Positions 18,317-26,941 of a DNA stretch of 26,941 nucleotides are shown one piece after another. Source of the stretch: Zygnema circumcarinatum (Eukaryota; Streptophyta; Zygnematophyceae; Zygnematales; Zygnemataceae); NCBI GenBank assembly GCA_037447605.1, contig CM074822.1, positions 1,497,667 through 1,524,607 on the forward strand, given 5' to 3'. The position numbers were made by a program, and so were the translations under genes. Every line of letters begins with the position of its first letter. Within the stretch, counting starts at the first letter, position 1. The notes beneath the pieces are model-generated. The model was given only the letters and a program-made list of their open reading frames with translations, made no database searches and was not told the origin of the DNA.

Positions 18317-18674
18317 TCAATTACAACAGTTTATGTCTTTTGCTTGAGTACGAGAACACCAACACTGCCCACCAGCATTGATTGTAGTTGAAATATCGTC
18401 AAATGTTGTGTTGTTAGTTTTGGTAGTAATCATGTAGGTAAGAATAATCTCTTGTAGCACCTCACTCATGGAAAACAAAAATAAAAAAACCCAACCCATT
18501 TTTTATTTAAAAAAAACGAGTAGAGAAGTTTTTGCGCTTGAAAAGCAAAGAGTTACTTACTACTCCGTTGAAAAGAGCTGATCTTCTGCAATGTCATTGT
18601 TCGTGAGATCAGAAGCATGCAGCTCATCTTCAGCAATGTTTTGCTGATGTGAAGTAAAACCGCTCATTTCTTGA
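18317..18674 (-). CDS. Two phase-compatible exons of an unidentified gene (C-terminus)
   Basis: Exon A (18674-18561, 114 nt) follows acceptor TTTTATGATTGTAG and ends at a consensus donor GTAAGT. It encodes QEMSGFTSHQQNIAEDELHA, then SDLTNNDIAEDQLFSTE. The intron is 18560-18465 (96 nt, T-rich before CCATGAG). Exon B (18464-18317) encodes EVLQEIILTYMITTKTNNTT, then FDDISTTINAGGQCWCSRTQ and AKDINCCN, and stops at TGA. The phases agree (TA|T = Tyr). Exon A holds an internal repeat, NIAEDELHA / DIAEDQLFS, and the C-terminus is Cys-rich (CWC..CC). Upstream exons would lie beyond the CT-rich array. I recognise no family. Confidence 0.4.
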
Positions 18675-18730
18675 CTACAATCATAAAAGGAAAAGATATG
18701 ACAAGTAGTTTTTTTTAATGTTATAAAAGC

Positions 18731-19859
18731 AATACCAGGAGAGTGGAGAAAGTGAGAGAGGGTGAGAGGGAAGGAGAGGGGAGAGGGATGTGGAGGGGAG
18801 GGAGAGGGAGAAGGAGGGTGGTTACTAGGAAGGACTTGCCAAAAAATAAATGAAAAACGAAGGATTCTGGAGCAAAGAGGCAGGGGAAAAGGAGGGAGGG
18901 AGAAAGACGGAAGGGAGGCTGCCACGAAATAAAAATTAAGAAAATATAAAAGAAAATTAGGAGGGAGAGAGGAGAAAAAATGGAAAAAGAAAGGGAAGGA
19001 GAGGAGGAGAGAGGGTCTGGGAATTTGGGGAAATTCAGAAAAAAACAGAAGAGGACTGGATGATAGTGAAAGAAAGAAAAGAGGGAAGGAGAGAGAAAGA
19101 GAGAGAGAGACACAAAGAGAGAGACATAAAGAGGGAAGGGAAAAAAAGGGGAGAGAAAGAGGGAGGAAAGGAGGCTGCCAAGACACACAACAAAACGAGA
19201 GGGAGAGAATTTAAGTAGAGAGTGGGAAGAGAAAAAATGGAAAAAAAAAGGGAAGGGGAGGAGGAGAGAGAGCTGGGAATGGGAAATTTAAAAAAAAAAG
19301 AGGGCCGGATGATAGTGAAAGAGAGAAAAGTGGGAAGGAGAGAGAAAGAGAGAGAGAAAAAAGAGAAAGAGAGATACAAAGAGAAAGAGAGATAAAGAGG
19401 GAAGGGAAAAAGAGGGAAGAGAAAGAGGGAGGGAGGGAGGCTGCCAAGACACACAACAAAAAGAGAGGGAAGTAGAGATTGAGAAGAGAAAAAATGGAAA
19501 AAAAAAGGGAAGGGGAGAAGGAGAGAGAGCTGGGAATTTGGGGAAATTCAGAAAAAAATAGAAGAGGGTTGGATGATAGTGAAAGAGAGAAAAGAGGGAG
19601 GCAGAGAACGAGAGAGAGAGTAGAGAGAGAGACACAAAGAGAGAGGTAAGGAGGGAAGGGAAAAAGAGGAGGAGAAAGAGGGAGGGAGGGAGGGAGGCTG
19701 CCAAAACACACAACAAAAAGAGAGGGAGAAATTTCAAGTAGAGACTGGGAAGAGAAAAAATGGAAAAAGAAAGGGAAGGGGAGAGGGAGAGAGATGTGGG
19801 AATTTGGGGAAATTCAGAAAAAATTAGAAGAGGCTGGATGATAGTGAAAGAGAAAAATG
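18731..19859. repeat. GA-rich tandem repeat, about 258-bp period (copies 1-4 and part of 5)
   Basis: A purine-rich array. The landmark GGAGGCTGCCA recurs at 18914, 19170, 19436 and 19693 (spacings 256, 266, 257). Each unit also carries AATTTGGGGAAATTCAGAAA-like sequence and GGATGATAGTGAAAGAGA. The next unit is interrupted by the solo LTR and continues at 20681. On the minus strand it is an extended polypyrimidine tract with long, low-complexity ORFs that are not genes. Confidence 0.85.
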
Positions 19860-20675
19860 TGTTGGAAACTAAAGCCTGGTCTCTCTCATTCACTGCACTC
19901 TCAGACATGATTGTATTTTAGCGAACACACCCACCCCCAATGCACACACCGGAAGGAAAGAGTAAAAGCTGGAAATGGAAATACAGAGAAGTGAAGTAAA
20001 GGAGAAAGCCCCCACTGGCTCAAAACTCCTTAGAATAAATAGGAAAGGGTTACACAAGAAAACTCAGCCCGCAGGCGATTCCTAATGCTCAGCCCTACAC
20101 ACCTATCTACTGCTGCCCATACAGCAGGCCTATACACTCAGCACCACGAGCCGAGATGCAAGGTTCTAAGAGTAACTAACACTATGCACAAAGCAACCTA
20201 AATACTAGCCGCTGAAGCACCTCCACGTTCCACCGCGTGCCACCGCGTGCCACCTCCTCGTCAAGGTCGCTCCGCGCCTCCTGGAGTTCGCTCCGCACCG
20301 CGCGGGAGCTCAGCTCGAGAGGCTGCCATGGGGAAGGGAGTGTCCGTACCGAAACTCTCCGAAAGCTCCTCCGTCGCTCCGAACCTTCCGCGCTCCTTCG
20401 CGCCTCCATTAATCCGTACTAAGCTAACTCATAGCCGCGCGACCTATCGTCGCGCGCCACGTGACTACTCATCACTTATCAAACTAAGCGGACTCCTCTG
20501 GTGGCGCGGCCTATCGCCGCCCTCCACGTGTCCTATTTAAACCCGAACGTCTTCCCACTCAGAACAGCGCTCTAGCGCACTGTTCAGACTGTGACCGAAT
20601 CTACCAAGGACTGCCGACACAAGCTAAGGACCGTAAAGTGTACTACGTTATCCTGTACCCCTATTGTACACTACA
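19860..20675. mobile_element. Solo LTR (816 bp), probably Ty1/copia-like
   Basis: It begins TGTTGGAAACTAAAG and ends ATTGTACACTACA, giving TG..CA termini. It is flanked by the direct repeat AAATG (19855-19859 and 20676-20680), a 5-bp target duplication as LTR retrotransposons make. Removing it restores the GA-rich repeat (..AAAATG|AGGGAGGCAGAG..), which is independent proof of insertion. A TATA-like TATTTAA is at 20534-20540, and two CACGTG G-boxes are at 20458-20463 and 20525-20530. No internal retrotransposon genes are present, so it arose by LTR-LTR recombination. The TGTTGGA start is typical of copia-type LTRs. Confidence 0.85.
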
Positions 20676-20680
20676 AAATG

Positions 20681-20945
20681 AGGGAGGCAGAGATAGAGAG
20701 AGAGAGGAGAGAGAGAGACACAAAGAGAGAGGTAAGGAGGGAAGGGAAAACGAGGGAAGTAGGGAGGCTGCCAAGACATACAACAAAAAGAGAGGGAGAA
20801 TATTTAAGTAGAGACTGGGAAGAGAAAAAATGGAAAAAGAAAGGGAAGGGGAGAGGGAGAGAGAGATGGGAATTTGGGGAAATTCAGAAAAAATTAGAAG
20901 AGGCTGGATGATAGTGAAAGAGAAAAATGAGCAGGTGAGGGGGGG
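20681..20945. repeat. GA-rich tandem repeat, continuation of copy 5
   Basis: Resumes the unit interrupted at 19859. GGAGGCTGCCA at 20763 falls 249 bp after the previous one once the LTR and its duplication are subtracted. It ends with the same GGATGATAGTGAAAGAGAAAA sequence that precedes the LTR, then leaves the array near 20940. Confidence 0.85.
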
Positions 20946-21496
20946 GGAGAATCATTCTGAAAGAATAGGGTCTTCGGTTTTTGAATCCTGCTGCTTTTGT
21001 CGGTGTACGGGTCGCCGTACGGCCGATTGTGTGGGATTTGGCGAATCGAAGTCTAGGATATTTATATGTACTACCCTACTACCGATAGGTTGAACTTTTG
21101 AACAATTAAAGATTTTGGCTGTCCAAAAAAAAAAACTATTGAAAATCGGAGTTCAAAAAAAAAACAGTTTCCTTTTATGTTTCTGTTTTTTTTTTGAACA
21201 ACGGTCCTTGTTCAAATGCAAAACCAATGCGAAACTAATTGAACATTGAACAATTAATTACCAGTCGTGTTCAATTGCAATTTTCCTCGCATCCACCGAT
21301 CAACAATGAGATTCTGGCAAATCGCAAAGCGCGTGGACCCAGGTCCACGCGGGTTCAAATTTTGACCGTCATGGAAAATTTGGCGGCGAGCGGCGCCAAA
21401 TTTTCTGCTCGCGCAGAGGCGTTCGTGGAAGATTTGGGAGCGCGAAAGGACGGAGAGCGGAAAAAACTATTCCTATCGTACGATACTGCGAAATGC
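20946..21496. other. Intergenic stretch with three perfect hairpins; no clear gene
   Basis: Hairpins: 17-bp arms at 21151-21167 and 21183-21199 (GTTC, ten A, CAG and its complement); 10-bp arms CGCGTGGACC/GGTCCACGCG at 21331-21352 with only CA between; 12-bp arms GAAAATTTGGCG/CGCCAAATTTTC at 21374-21405. A plus ORF of 100 codons (21239-21541) overlaps them and runs into the hAT element, so I do not count it as a gene. Confidence 0.6.
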
Positions 21497-21504
21497 GACA
21501 TGAG

Positions 21505-22464
21505 CAGGCCTCCTCAAATAAGGGATTTCTGCTTAAGATAGGGGACTGTCCCCTAAATCGGTTCTGGAAAAGCCCGTAAATACGGATTGTACGGAAGATA
21601 CCTTACATGTACGGACGAAATATGAATACGGTACTGCCGAGTGTCGCCTGCTTGCCGTTTGCCTCTCGCAAGCGCCTGACTCCTGATGGGCGCTTTGCTT
21701 TTTTCTCCTTGCCTGTTTGCTCGCTTGCCTGCCTCCTGTTGGCCTACTTGTTTCCTTTCACTGGAAGGCATTCTTCACTGCAAACAGTTTGATGTTTTGA
21801 CCGCTCTTCGAGGGTCTCTTTGAGTAGTTTGCATCATTTCTAGAGCTGTCTTGTTCAGCCTAAACCTCCTAAGAAAGTGCGACCATTTTTTATTTCATTT
21901 CCAATTTTAGTTCCTATTTCAGTTTTTTTTTTGTAACTAAACCTAGAATTTTGTAGGTTATGATTTGAAATAGAGTTTTTGTGAGGAATTTTCAAGACCA
22001 TGATGGATTCTAAAGTGATACTTGGAGTAATTAATGATGGATTGAAAAGGAGATAGAGATTTTTGGATGGGATTTACAATGCTTTAATGGTCAAATGGAA
22101 AAATATTGATCTCAATATTGATCTTTGATGCAATTGGGTCTTTGAATGAGTAATAGTATGTTGTGATTGCCAAATGCACACGTGTTCTAATTGATTGGTT
22201 AAAAATCCAATCTATAAAAGTTGAAGAGTTTGCACCAGTTTCTAAAGCCGTGTTGTTACACCAATAAGTAGAGTTCATATACATATGATGACATTGCCAT
22301 CGAGTGCAAATGAAATTCATTTCACTTCTTTTTTTACCAAAAAAAAATGCTTTTTTGGAGGCTTGTGTGGTATTTAAGGTTAAATCACTTATACTAATCT
22401 CAAATTCTCACATAAATAAGCTATTTACGATATTTAGGGGATATTCCCTATTTGAGGAGGCCTG
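21505..22464. mobile_element. Non-autonomous hAT-like element, 960 bp
   Basis: Both ends read CAGGCCTCCTCAAATA inwards (21505-21520, and 22464-22449 on the minus strand). The element is flanked by GACATGAG on both sides (21497-21504 and 22465-22472), an exact 8-bp target duplication. An 8-bp duplication with ends starting CAG is the hallmark of hAT transposons. The interior is AT-rich with no transposase ORF. Just inside the left end is AGGGGAC-T-GTCCCCT (subterminal palindrome), and the right end has a shorter version, TAGGGGATATTCCCTA. Confidence 0.85.
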
Positions 22465-22472
22465 GACATGAG

Positions 22473-22930
22473 CATGTCCAGCTTTGGTTACGGTACCGTA
22501 TGCGGCTGTGACATGCTTATGTTGCGGTGATTTCGTTGGGACGTCCATCACTGTGACGCTTCAATGTGGGACTACATGTCGCAGTTGTATAATGTTGCAT
22601 GTGGGGTCGCTTGAACTTGTACTGTATGGCCGACATATTGGCTATAGAACTGACCAATTTTGTCAAATGGAATTGCAGGCAAGTTTGTTTCTCTATTTGC
22701 ACATTGAATTGTAAAACAGCTGAAAGCTAGAGAAACTTACAAAAAATATGATTAAGTTGCAAAAGTGATGAAGTTCAAAACAACTGAAACAAAGATTTGC
22801 GTTTAACTTTCACATTTCAACTAGTTTGATAGAATCAGAGCGTTGATAAATACCTTCAAACCTAACAAATCCAACTCTCCCTTCCCAAAAAGCCTCTTTC
22901 CCCCCCCCCCTTTTTCCCCCTTTCTTTCTC
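22473..22930. other. No gene recognised
   Basis: It begins with CATGTCCAG, which pairs with CTGGACATG across the right boundary of the hAT element. A 76-codon plus ORF (22484-22714) is Cys-rich (CLCCGD, CGTTCRSC) but matches nothing I know and could be a decayed exon. It ends in C- and T-runs leading into the arrays. Confidence 0.4.
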
Positions 22931-22941
22931 TGCTCTCTCTG

Positions 22942-23107
22942 CTCTCGGCTCTCGGCTCTCGGCTCTCGGGTCTCGGGTCTCGGCTCTCGGCTCTTGGCTC
23001 TCGGCTCTCGGCTCTCGGCTCTCGGCTCTCGGCTCTCGGCTCTTGGCTCTCGGCTCTCGGCTCTCGGCTCTCGGCTCTCGACTCTTGGCTCTCGGCTCTC
23101 GGCTCTC
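22942..23107. repeat. Heptamer array (CTCTCGG)n, about 23 copies
   Basis: Near-perfect 7-bp tandem repeats of GCTCTCG with single-base variants (CTTGG, CTCGGG, CTCGAC). The opposite strand is CCGAGAG. It passes directly into the CCCCTG array through GCTCTCTATGCTCTCTGCCC. Confidence 0.9.
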
Positions 23108-23115
23108 TATGCTCT

Positions 23116-24910
23116 CTGCCCCTGCCCCTGCCCCTGTCCTGCCCTGCCTGCCCCTGCCCCTGCCCCTGCCCCTGCCCCTGCCCCTGCCTGCCCCTGCCCC
23201 TGCCCCTGCCCCTGCCCCTGCCCCTGCCCCTGCCCCTGCCCCTGCCCCTGCCCCTGCCCCTGCCCCTGCCCCTGCCCCTGCCCCTGCCCCTGCCCCTGCC
23301 CCTGCCCCTGCCCCTGCCCCTGCCCCTGCCCCTGCCCCTGCCCCTGCCCCTGCCCCTGCCCCTGCCCCTGCCCCTGCCCCTGCCCCTGCCCCTGCCCCTG
23401 CCCCTGCCCCTGCCCCTGCCCCTGCCCCTGCCCCTGCCCCTGCCCCTGCCCCTGCCCCTGCCCCTGCCCCTGCCCCTGCCCCTGCCCCTGCCCCTGCCCC
23501 TGCCCCTGCCCCTGCCCCTGCCCCTGCCCCTGCCCCTGCCCCTGCCCCTGCCCCTGCCTCTGCCCCTGCCCCTGCCCCTGCCCCTGCCCCTGCCCCTGCC
23601 CCTGCCCCTGCCCCTGCCCCTGCCCCTGCCCCTGCCCCTGCCCCTGCCCCTGCCCCTGCCCCTGCCCCTGCCCCTGCCCCTGCCCCTGCCCCTGCCCCTG
23701 CCCCTGCCCCTGCCCCTGCCTGCCCCTGCCCCTGCTGCCCCTGCCCCTGCCCCTGCCCCTGCCCCTGCCCCTGCCCCTGCCTGCCCCTGCCCCTGCCTGC
23801 CCCTGCCCCTGCCTGCCCCTGCCCCTGCCCCTGCCCCTGCCCCTGCCCCTGCCCCTGCCCCTGCCCCTGCCCCTGCCCCTGCCCCTGCCCCTGCCCCTGC
23901 CCCTGCCCCTGCCTGCCCCTGCCCCTGCCCCTGCCTGCCCCTGCCCCTGCCCCTGCCCCTGCCTGCCCCTGCCCCTGCCCCTGCCCCTGCCCCTGCCCCT
24001 GCCCCTGCCCCTGCCCCTGCCCCTGCCCCTGCCCCTGCCCCTGCCCCTGCCCCTGCCCCTGCCCCTGCCCCTGCCCCTGCCCCTGCCCCTGCCCCTGCCC
24101 CTGCCCCTGCCCCTGCCCCTGCTGCCCCTGCCCCTGCCCCTGCCCCTGCCCCTGCCCCTGCCCCTGCCCCTGCCCCTGCCCCTGCCCCTGCCCCTGCCTG
24201 CCCCTGCCCCTGCCCCTGCCCCTGCCCCTGCCCCTGCCCCTGCCCCTGCCCCTGCCCCTGCCCCTGCCCCTGCCCCTGCCTGCCCTGCCTGCCCCTGCCC
24301 CTGCCCCTGCCCCTGCCCCTGCCCCTGCCCCTGCCCCTGCCTGCCTGCCTGCCCCTGCCCCTGCCCCTGCCCCTGCCCCTGCCCCTGCCCCTGCCCCTGC
24401 CCCTGCCCCTGCCCCTGCCCCTGCCCCTGCCCCTGCCCCTGCCCCTGCCCCTGCCCCTGCCCCTGCCCCTGCCCCTGCCCCTGCCCCTGCCCCTGCCCCT
24501 GCCCCTGCCCCTGCCCCTGCCCCTGCCCCTGCCCCTGCCCCTGCCCCTGCCCCTGCCCCTGCCCCTGCCCCTGCCCCTGCCCCTGCCCCTGCCCCTGCCC
24601 CTGCCCCTGCTGCCCCTGCCCTTGCCCCTGCCCTTGCCCCTGCCCCTGCCCCTGCCTCTGCCCCTGCCCCTGCCCCTGCCCCTGCCCCTGCCCCTGCCCC
24701 TGCCCCTGCCCCTGCCCCTGCCCCTGCCCCTGCCCCTGCCCCTGCCCCTGCCCCTGCCCCTGCCCCTGCCCCTGCCCCTGCCCCTGCCTGCCCCTGCCCC
24801 TGCCCCTGCCCCTGCCCCTGCCCCTGCCCCTGCCCCTGCCCCTGCCCCTGCCCCTGCCCCTGCCCCTGCCCCTGCCCCTGCCCTTGCCCCTGCCCCTGCC
24901 CCTCCCCCTG
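23116..24910. repeat. Hexamer array (CCCCTG)n, about 1.8 kb
   Basis: Close to 300 copies of CCCCTG. Almost all variation is length change: units shortened to CCTG (CTGCCTGCCCC) or a lost base pair (CTGCTGCCCC), with rare CCTCTG or CCCTTG units. The minus strand is (CAGGGG)n with four-G runs every six bases. All frames are open, giving Leu-Pro, Ala-Pro or Cys-Pro dipeptides on plus and Gly-Gln, Gly-Arg or Gly-Ala on minus. These are by-products. Real length may differ from the assembly. Confidence 0.95.
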
Positions 24911-25016
24911 CCCCTCCCGGTCCCCCTCCCCCTCCCCCTCTCTTTTCCTTGTTTATATGTTTTTTCTTGACCCATGCGGAACTCCGTGACTTCCTTTCAC
25001 AGAGACTTAGGAAGGA

Positions 25017-25830
25017 ATGCAGATTTTAGCACATTTTCAAATGTATTTTTTTTTATTTTTGTCTTTTTGCTGGGAAATTCAAGTCCAAAAATCCGACGAA
25101 ATTCTGACTCCGCTTGAGACTCCTGCGACTGTAAATCAGTTTGCTGTCAATACTGATCTGCAAATGAGGGAGGTCCAAACCCTACATGTGACTAGAGAAG
25201 ATACCCTCTCTCGCTCTCAAGGGAAGGAGATCTTTGAGGTGACTTTATCAAGGGAAGAGGTTCAAAGCAGCCAAATGTGGCCCGGAGCGACAAGTGGCTC
25301 CTTCTCTCCACCCCCTTTCTCTCTTTCTCTCCCTCTCTCTCTATCTCTATCTCTCTTTCTCTCTCTCTCCCTCTCCCCTCCCCCCCTCTCTTTCTCACAC
25401 AGGGATTTCCACCCACCATTCCGACCACTGAGTAATAATCATCAGCAATAAAGGAGCAGTAGAGGAATTGCCAGAACAACCATTTGGAGGATGGACTAGA
25501 GTGACAAGTCTGGGAGATATACTGAAATTCGCAAAAGGACAACGATGTGAAGCATGGCTCAGAATGCCAAGTTTGGGAAGACAAGCGGAATGGACAAGAC
25601 CCATGTTTGCAAGATGGGAGTCCGAGGCCAACTCAAAGGGATATTTTCTGAGAGACGGAGGATGGAGAGCTTCTATGACCACGGTAAAGTACGATCGCAA
25701 TGAGTCCCATTTCTGTGGAGGGCCTCAAGGGGGGCAGCATGGAGGAGGGAGAGGGGAGGCCGGGGGGAGGGAGGAGGAGGCTCATTTTTGTAATATTTTG
25801 AGGGACAGACAAGCGGAGTCATAAACGAAT
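25017..25830 (+). CDS. Unidentified plus-strand coding candidate, possibly two exons
   Basis: The first block (25017-about 25305) reads KSDEILTPLETPATVNQFAV, then NTDLQMREVQTLHVTREDTL and SREEVQSSQMWPGATSG. The second (about 25440-25824) reads SNKGAVEELPEQPFGGWTRV, then TSLGDILKFAKGQRCEAWLR and RPMFARWESEANSKGYFLRD. Both have ordinary amino-acid mix, unlike nearby repeats, and are separated by a CT microsatellite that may be intronic. The second block ends in Gly-rich sequence and overlaps the PEX11 3' side. I recognise no family. It may be a decayed transposon or gene fragment. Confidence 0.28.
25309..25396. repeat. CT/CTTT microsatellite
   Basis: Imperfect (CT)n with CCC and CTAT interruptions, pyrimidine-only for almost its whole length. 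It separates the two protein-like blocks described for 25017-25830. Confidence 0.85.
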
Positions 25831-25838
25831 CGAGATCT

Positions 25839-26207
25839 TTATCGCCGCTTGGCTTTAATTTCCTCTGCGTTTGTCGTCCTCTGAAGAAATTTTGGAAGGA
25901 ACTGCTCGATAAAGTAATACACTCCCTCTCCGTGCTCGCCACAAGCTCCAAAATGCCCTCTATAGAAGAGAGAAACTTGAAGAAACTTTCCAAGGCGGTA
26001 CGCTTTCCCGCTAACACTGACGCTCGCCTCAAAATTATTCAGTTTTAAAGAAATTTCACTTTTGGACCCCTTCAAAGCCGTCGCGAGAACAAGCTTCACC
26101 GAATACTGACAAATTTTCAAAGTCTTATCGATTTCGTCTCTTTTCTGCAATAAGGCGACGGTTCGATCAAACAAGTCGCTCTCATTTTTCGATTTCTCTG
26201 AGCTCAT
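25839..26207 (-). CDS. PEX11: PEX11 (PEX11A-like) N-terminal half, truncated
   Basis: PEX11 proteins sit in the peroxisome membrane and drive its elongation before fission. From ATG at 26207 the frame gives 122 residues. The N-terminal helices follow the family pattern: LLQKRDEIDKTLKICQYSVK (about 19-38), a spacer, then FEASVSVSGKAYRLGKFLQ (59-77). Later GEGVYYFIEQFLPKFLQ resembles the GEGLYYFVEQF segment I recall from plant PEX11A. The stretch between (VSLFYRGHFGAC) is about 10 residues shorter than in that protein, and TAA at 25839-25841 ends it at roughly half the usual 230-250 residues. No donor before the stop rescues it convincingly. The ORF is open upstream to 26669, but that part is low-complexity Ser/Pro/Leu, so I chose the downstream Met. 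It may be a pseudogene or incompletely modelled. Confidence 0.65.
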   Translation of the reverse strand: MSSEKSKNESDLFDRTVALLQKRDEIDKTLKICQYSVKLVLATALKGSKSEISLKLNNFEASVSVSGKAYRLGKFLQVSLFYRGHFGACGEHGEGVYYFIEQFLPKFLQRTTNAEEIKAKRR

Positions 26208-26280
26208 GTTCGATTTAAAGGGGGGCCCAAAATATAAGGGAGGAAACCCCAAGTAGCGATTGCTGCTTCGGATCCTTACG

Positions 26281-26575
26281 AATGTAGGGGAGGGAGCGGG
26301 AGGGGAAGAGGGGGAGAGAGGCAAGGTAGGGAGAGGGAGAGGAAGAGGGAGAGCGGCAACGAAAGGTGGAGGTGGGGGGGAGCGGGAGATGGAAACGGAG
26401 AAGAAGAGGGAGAGGCAGAGGGAGAGGGAGGCAAGAAAATGGAGAGCGAGAGGTAGAGGCAGAGGAATGGAGGGGCAAGGAAAGGGTGAGGGGAAGTTAG
26501 AGGGAGAAGGGGAAGGAAAGGCAGAGGGAGACGGAGGAAGACAAGGATAGGGACAAAAGGAGAGGGAGAGGGGGG
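26281..26575. repeat. GA-rich low-complexity tract upstream of PEX11
   Basis: An imperfect GGGAGAGGGAGAGGAAGAG tract. In PEX11 orientation it is a C/T-rich leader 75-370 bp before the ATG, and could be 5' UTR or promoter polypyrimidine. It adds an artificial in-frame N-terminal extension. Confidence 0.8.
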
Positions 26576-26669
26576 AGGACAAAATGTAGGAGAAACGTTC
26601 GAAAGAGACGCAATTATAAAGAATTGGAGAGAGACCCAACTCAGGGAATTGAATTTCTGAGCGCCCCAC

Positions 26670-26941
26670 GTCATATTTAAACCTTCGCAGCTACAAATGC
26701 ACACACACCGTCCTCACACTGTCCGCAATCGGTTGAGGCACACCACAGCCACTACTGCTTTATTTTCGCTAGAAAATTTCTTCCTCACACAACACAAAGT
26801 ACAAAACCTGCTCCTACCCATCATATTAGTACTATCCAGCACCCTCCAAGTGTCACACTCTCTCGCTCTTTCTCTCTCTCCCTATCCCACCATCTCAAAA
26901 GTTCACATTCCCCACTACCTCTACCGCCTTCCTATTCAAGT
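26670..26941 (-). promoter_or_regulatory. Possible promoter region of PEX11
   Basis: Minus-strand GGTTTAAATATGACGTGG (26684-26667) combines a TATA-like TTTAAATA with an ACGT core (TGACGTGG), about 460 bp upstream of the PEX11 ATG. The rest up to the window edge is unremarkable apart from a TCTCTCTC run near 26870. Only motif-level support. Confidence 0.25.

Noticed and set aside
18560-19908. Minus ORFs of 139-208 codons, Ser/Leu/Phe/Pro-rich
   Set aside because: Translations of the CT strand of the GA-rich tandem repeat. Only the first 114 nt (18561-18674) look like a real exon.
22843-25029. Plus ORFs of 648-728 codons and a 622-codon minus ORF with dipeptide repeats
   Set aside because: All come from (CCCCTG)n and (CTCTCGG)n, are open in all frames and have no normal domain.

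Overview
The window is nuclear DNA of a eukaryote, most likely an alga or another member of the plant lineage. The genes carry spliceosomal introns (gt..ag, pyrimidine-rich acceptors). The main gene has plant-type leucine-rich repeats (LRRs) and an extensin-like proline-rich region, and a second gene fragment resembles plant PEX11A. Most of the 27 kb is repeat: low-complexity arrays, tRNA-derived units, DNA-transposon derivatives, a solo LTR and a 100-N assembly gap. I cannot name the species.

Layout. 1-3510: two dimers of a composite repeat (CTG array, GCATTCC array, C-rich head, tRNA-like sequence, AT-rich tail), one per strand, mirrored around a 0.6 kb spacer. 3511-4500: a weak minus-strand exon, strong hairpins and a 159-bp MITE with a 3-bp target duplication. 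4515-5532: a fold-back element with 300-bp arms, holding a 421-bp element with pogo/Tigger-like ends at its centre. 5612-5711: gap. 5712-7094: proline-rich C-terminus of a gene whose front lies in or beyond the gap.

7181-16464: the main gene on the plus strand. It encodes an LRRNT cap, ten LRRs each on its own 72-nt exon, a final LRR with a Cys-rich cap and an EGF-like module, a very long proline-rich region, and two PAN/Apple-like modules. No kinase domain is visible. Exons and introns of the central LRRs are copies of one module of about 330 bp. The copies differ mainly at the residues expected on the ligand-binding face. The proline-rich exon is one nucleotide out of frame with the PAN exons, so it holds indels, assembly errors or an unseen intron.

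16465-18300: no clear gene. 18317-18674 (-): two phase-compatible exons of an unidentified gene. 18731-20945: a GA-rich tandem repeat of about 258 bp, split by an 816-bp solo LTR with a 5-bp target duplication. 21505-22464: a non-autonomous hAT-like element with an 8-bp target duplication. 22942-23107: a 7-bp array. 23116-24910: about 1.8 kb of (CCCCTG)n. 25017-25830: unidentified plus-strand ORFs. 25839-26207 (-): a truncated PEX11 gene (peroxisome proliferation) with a pyrimidine-rich leader.

The genes do not form a pathway. The noteworthy system is the modular, apparently diversifying LRR receptor-like gene, which sits in a very repeat-active neighbourhood.
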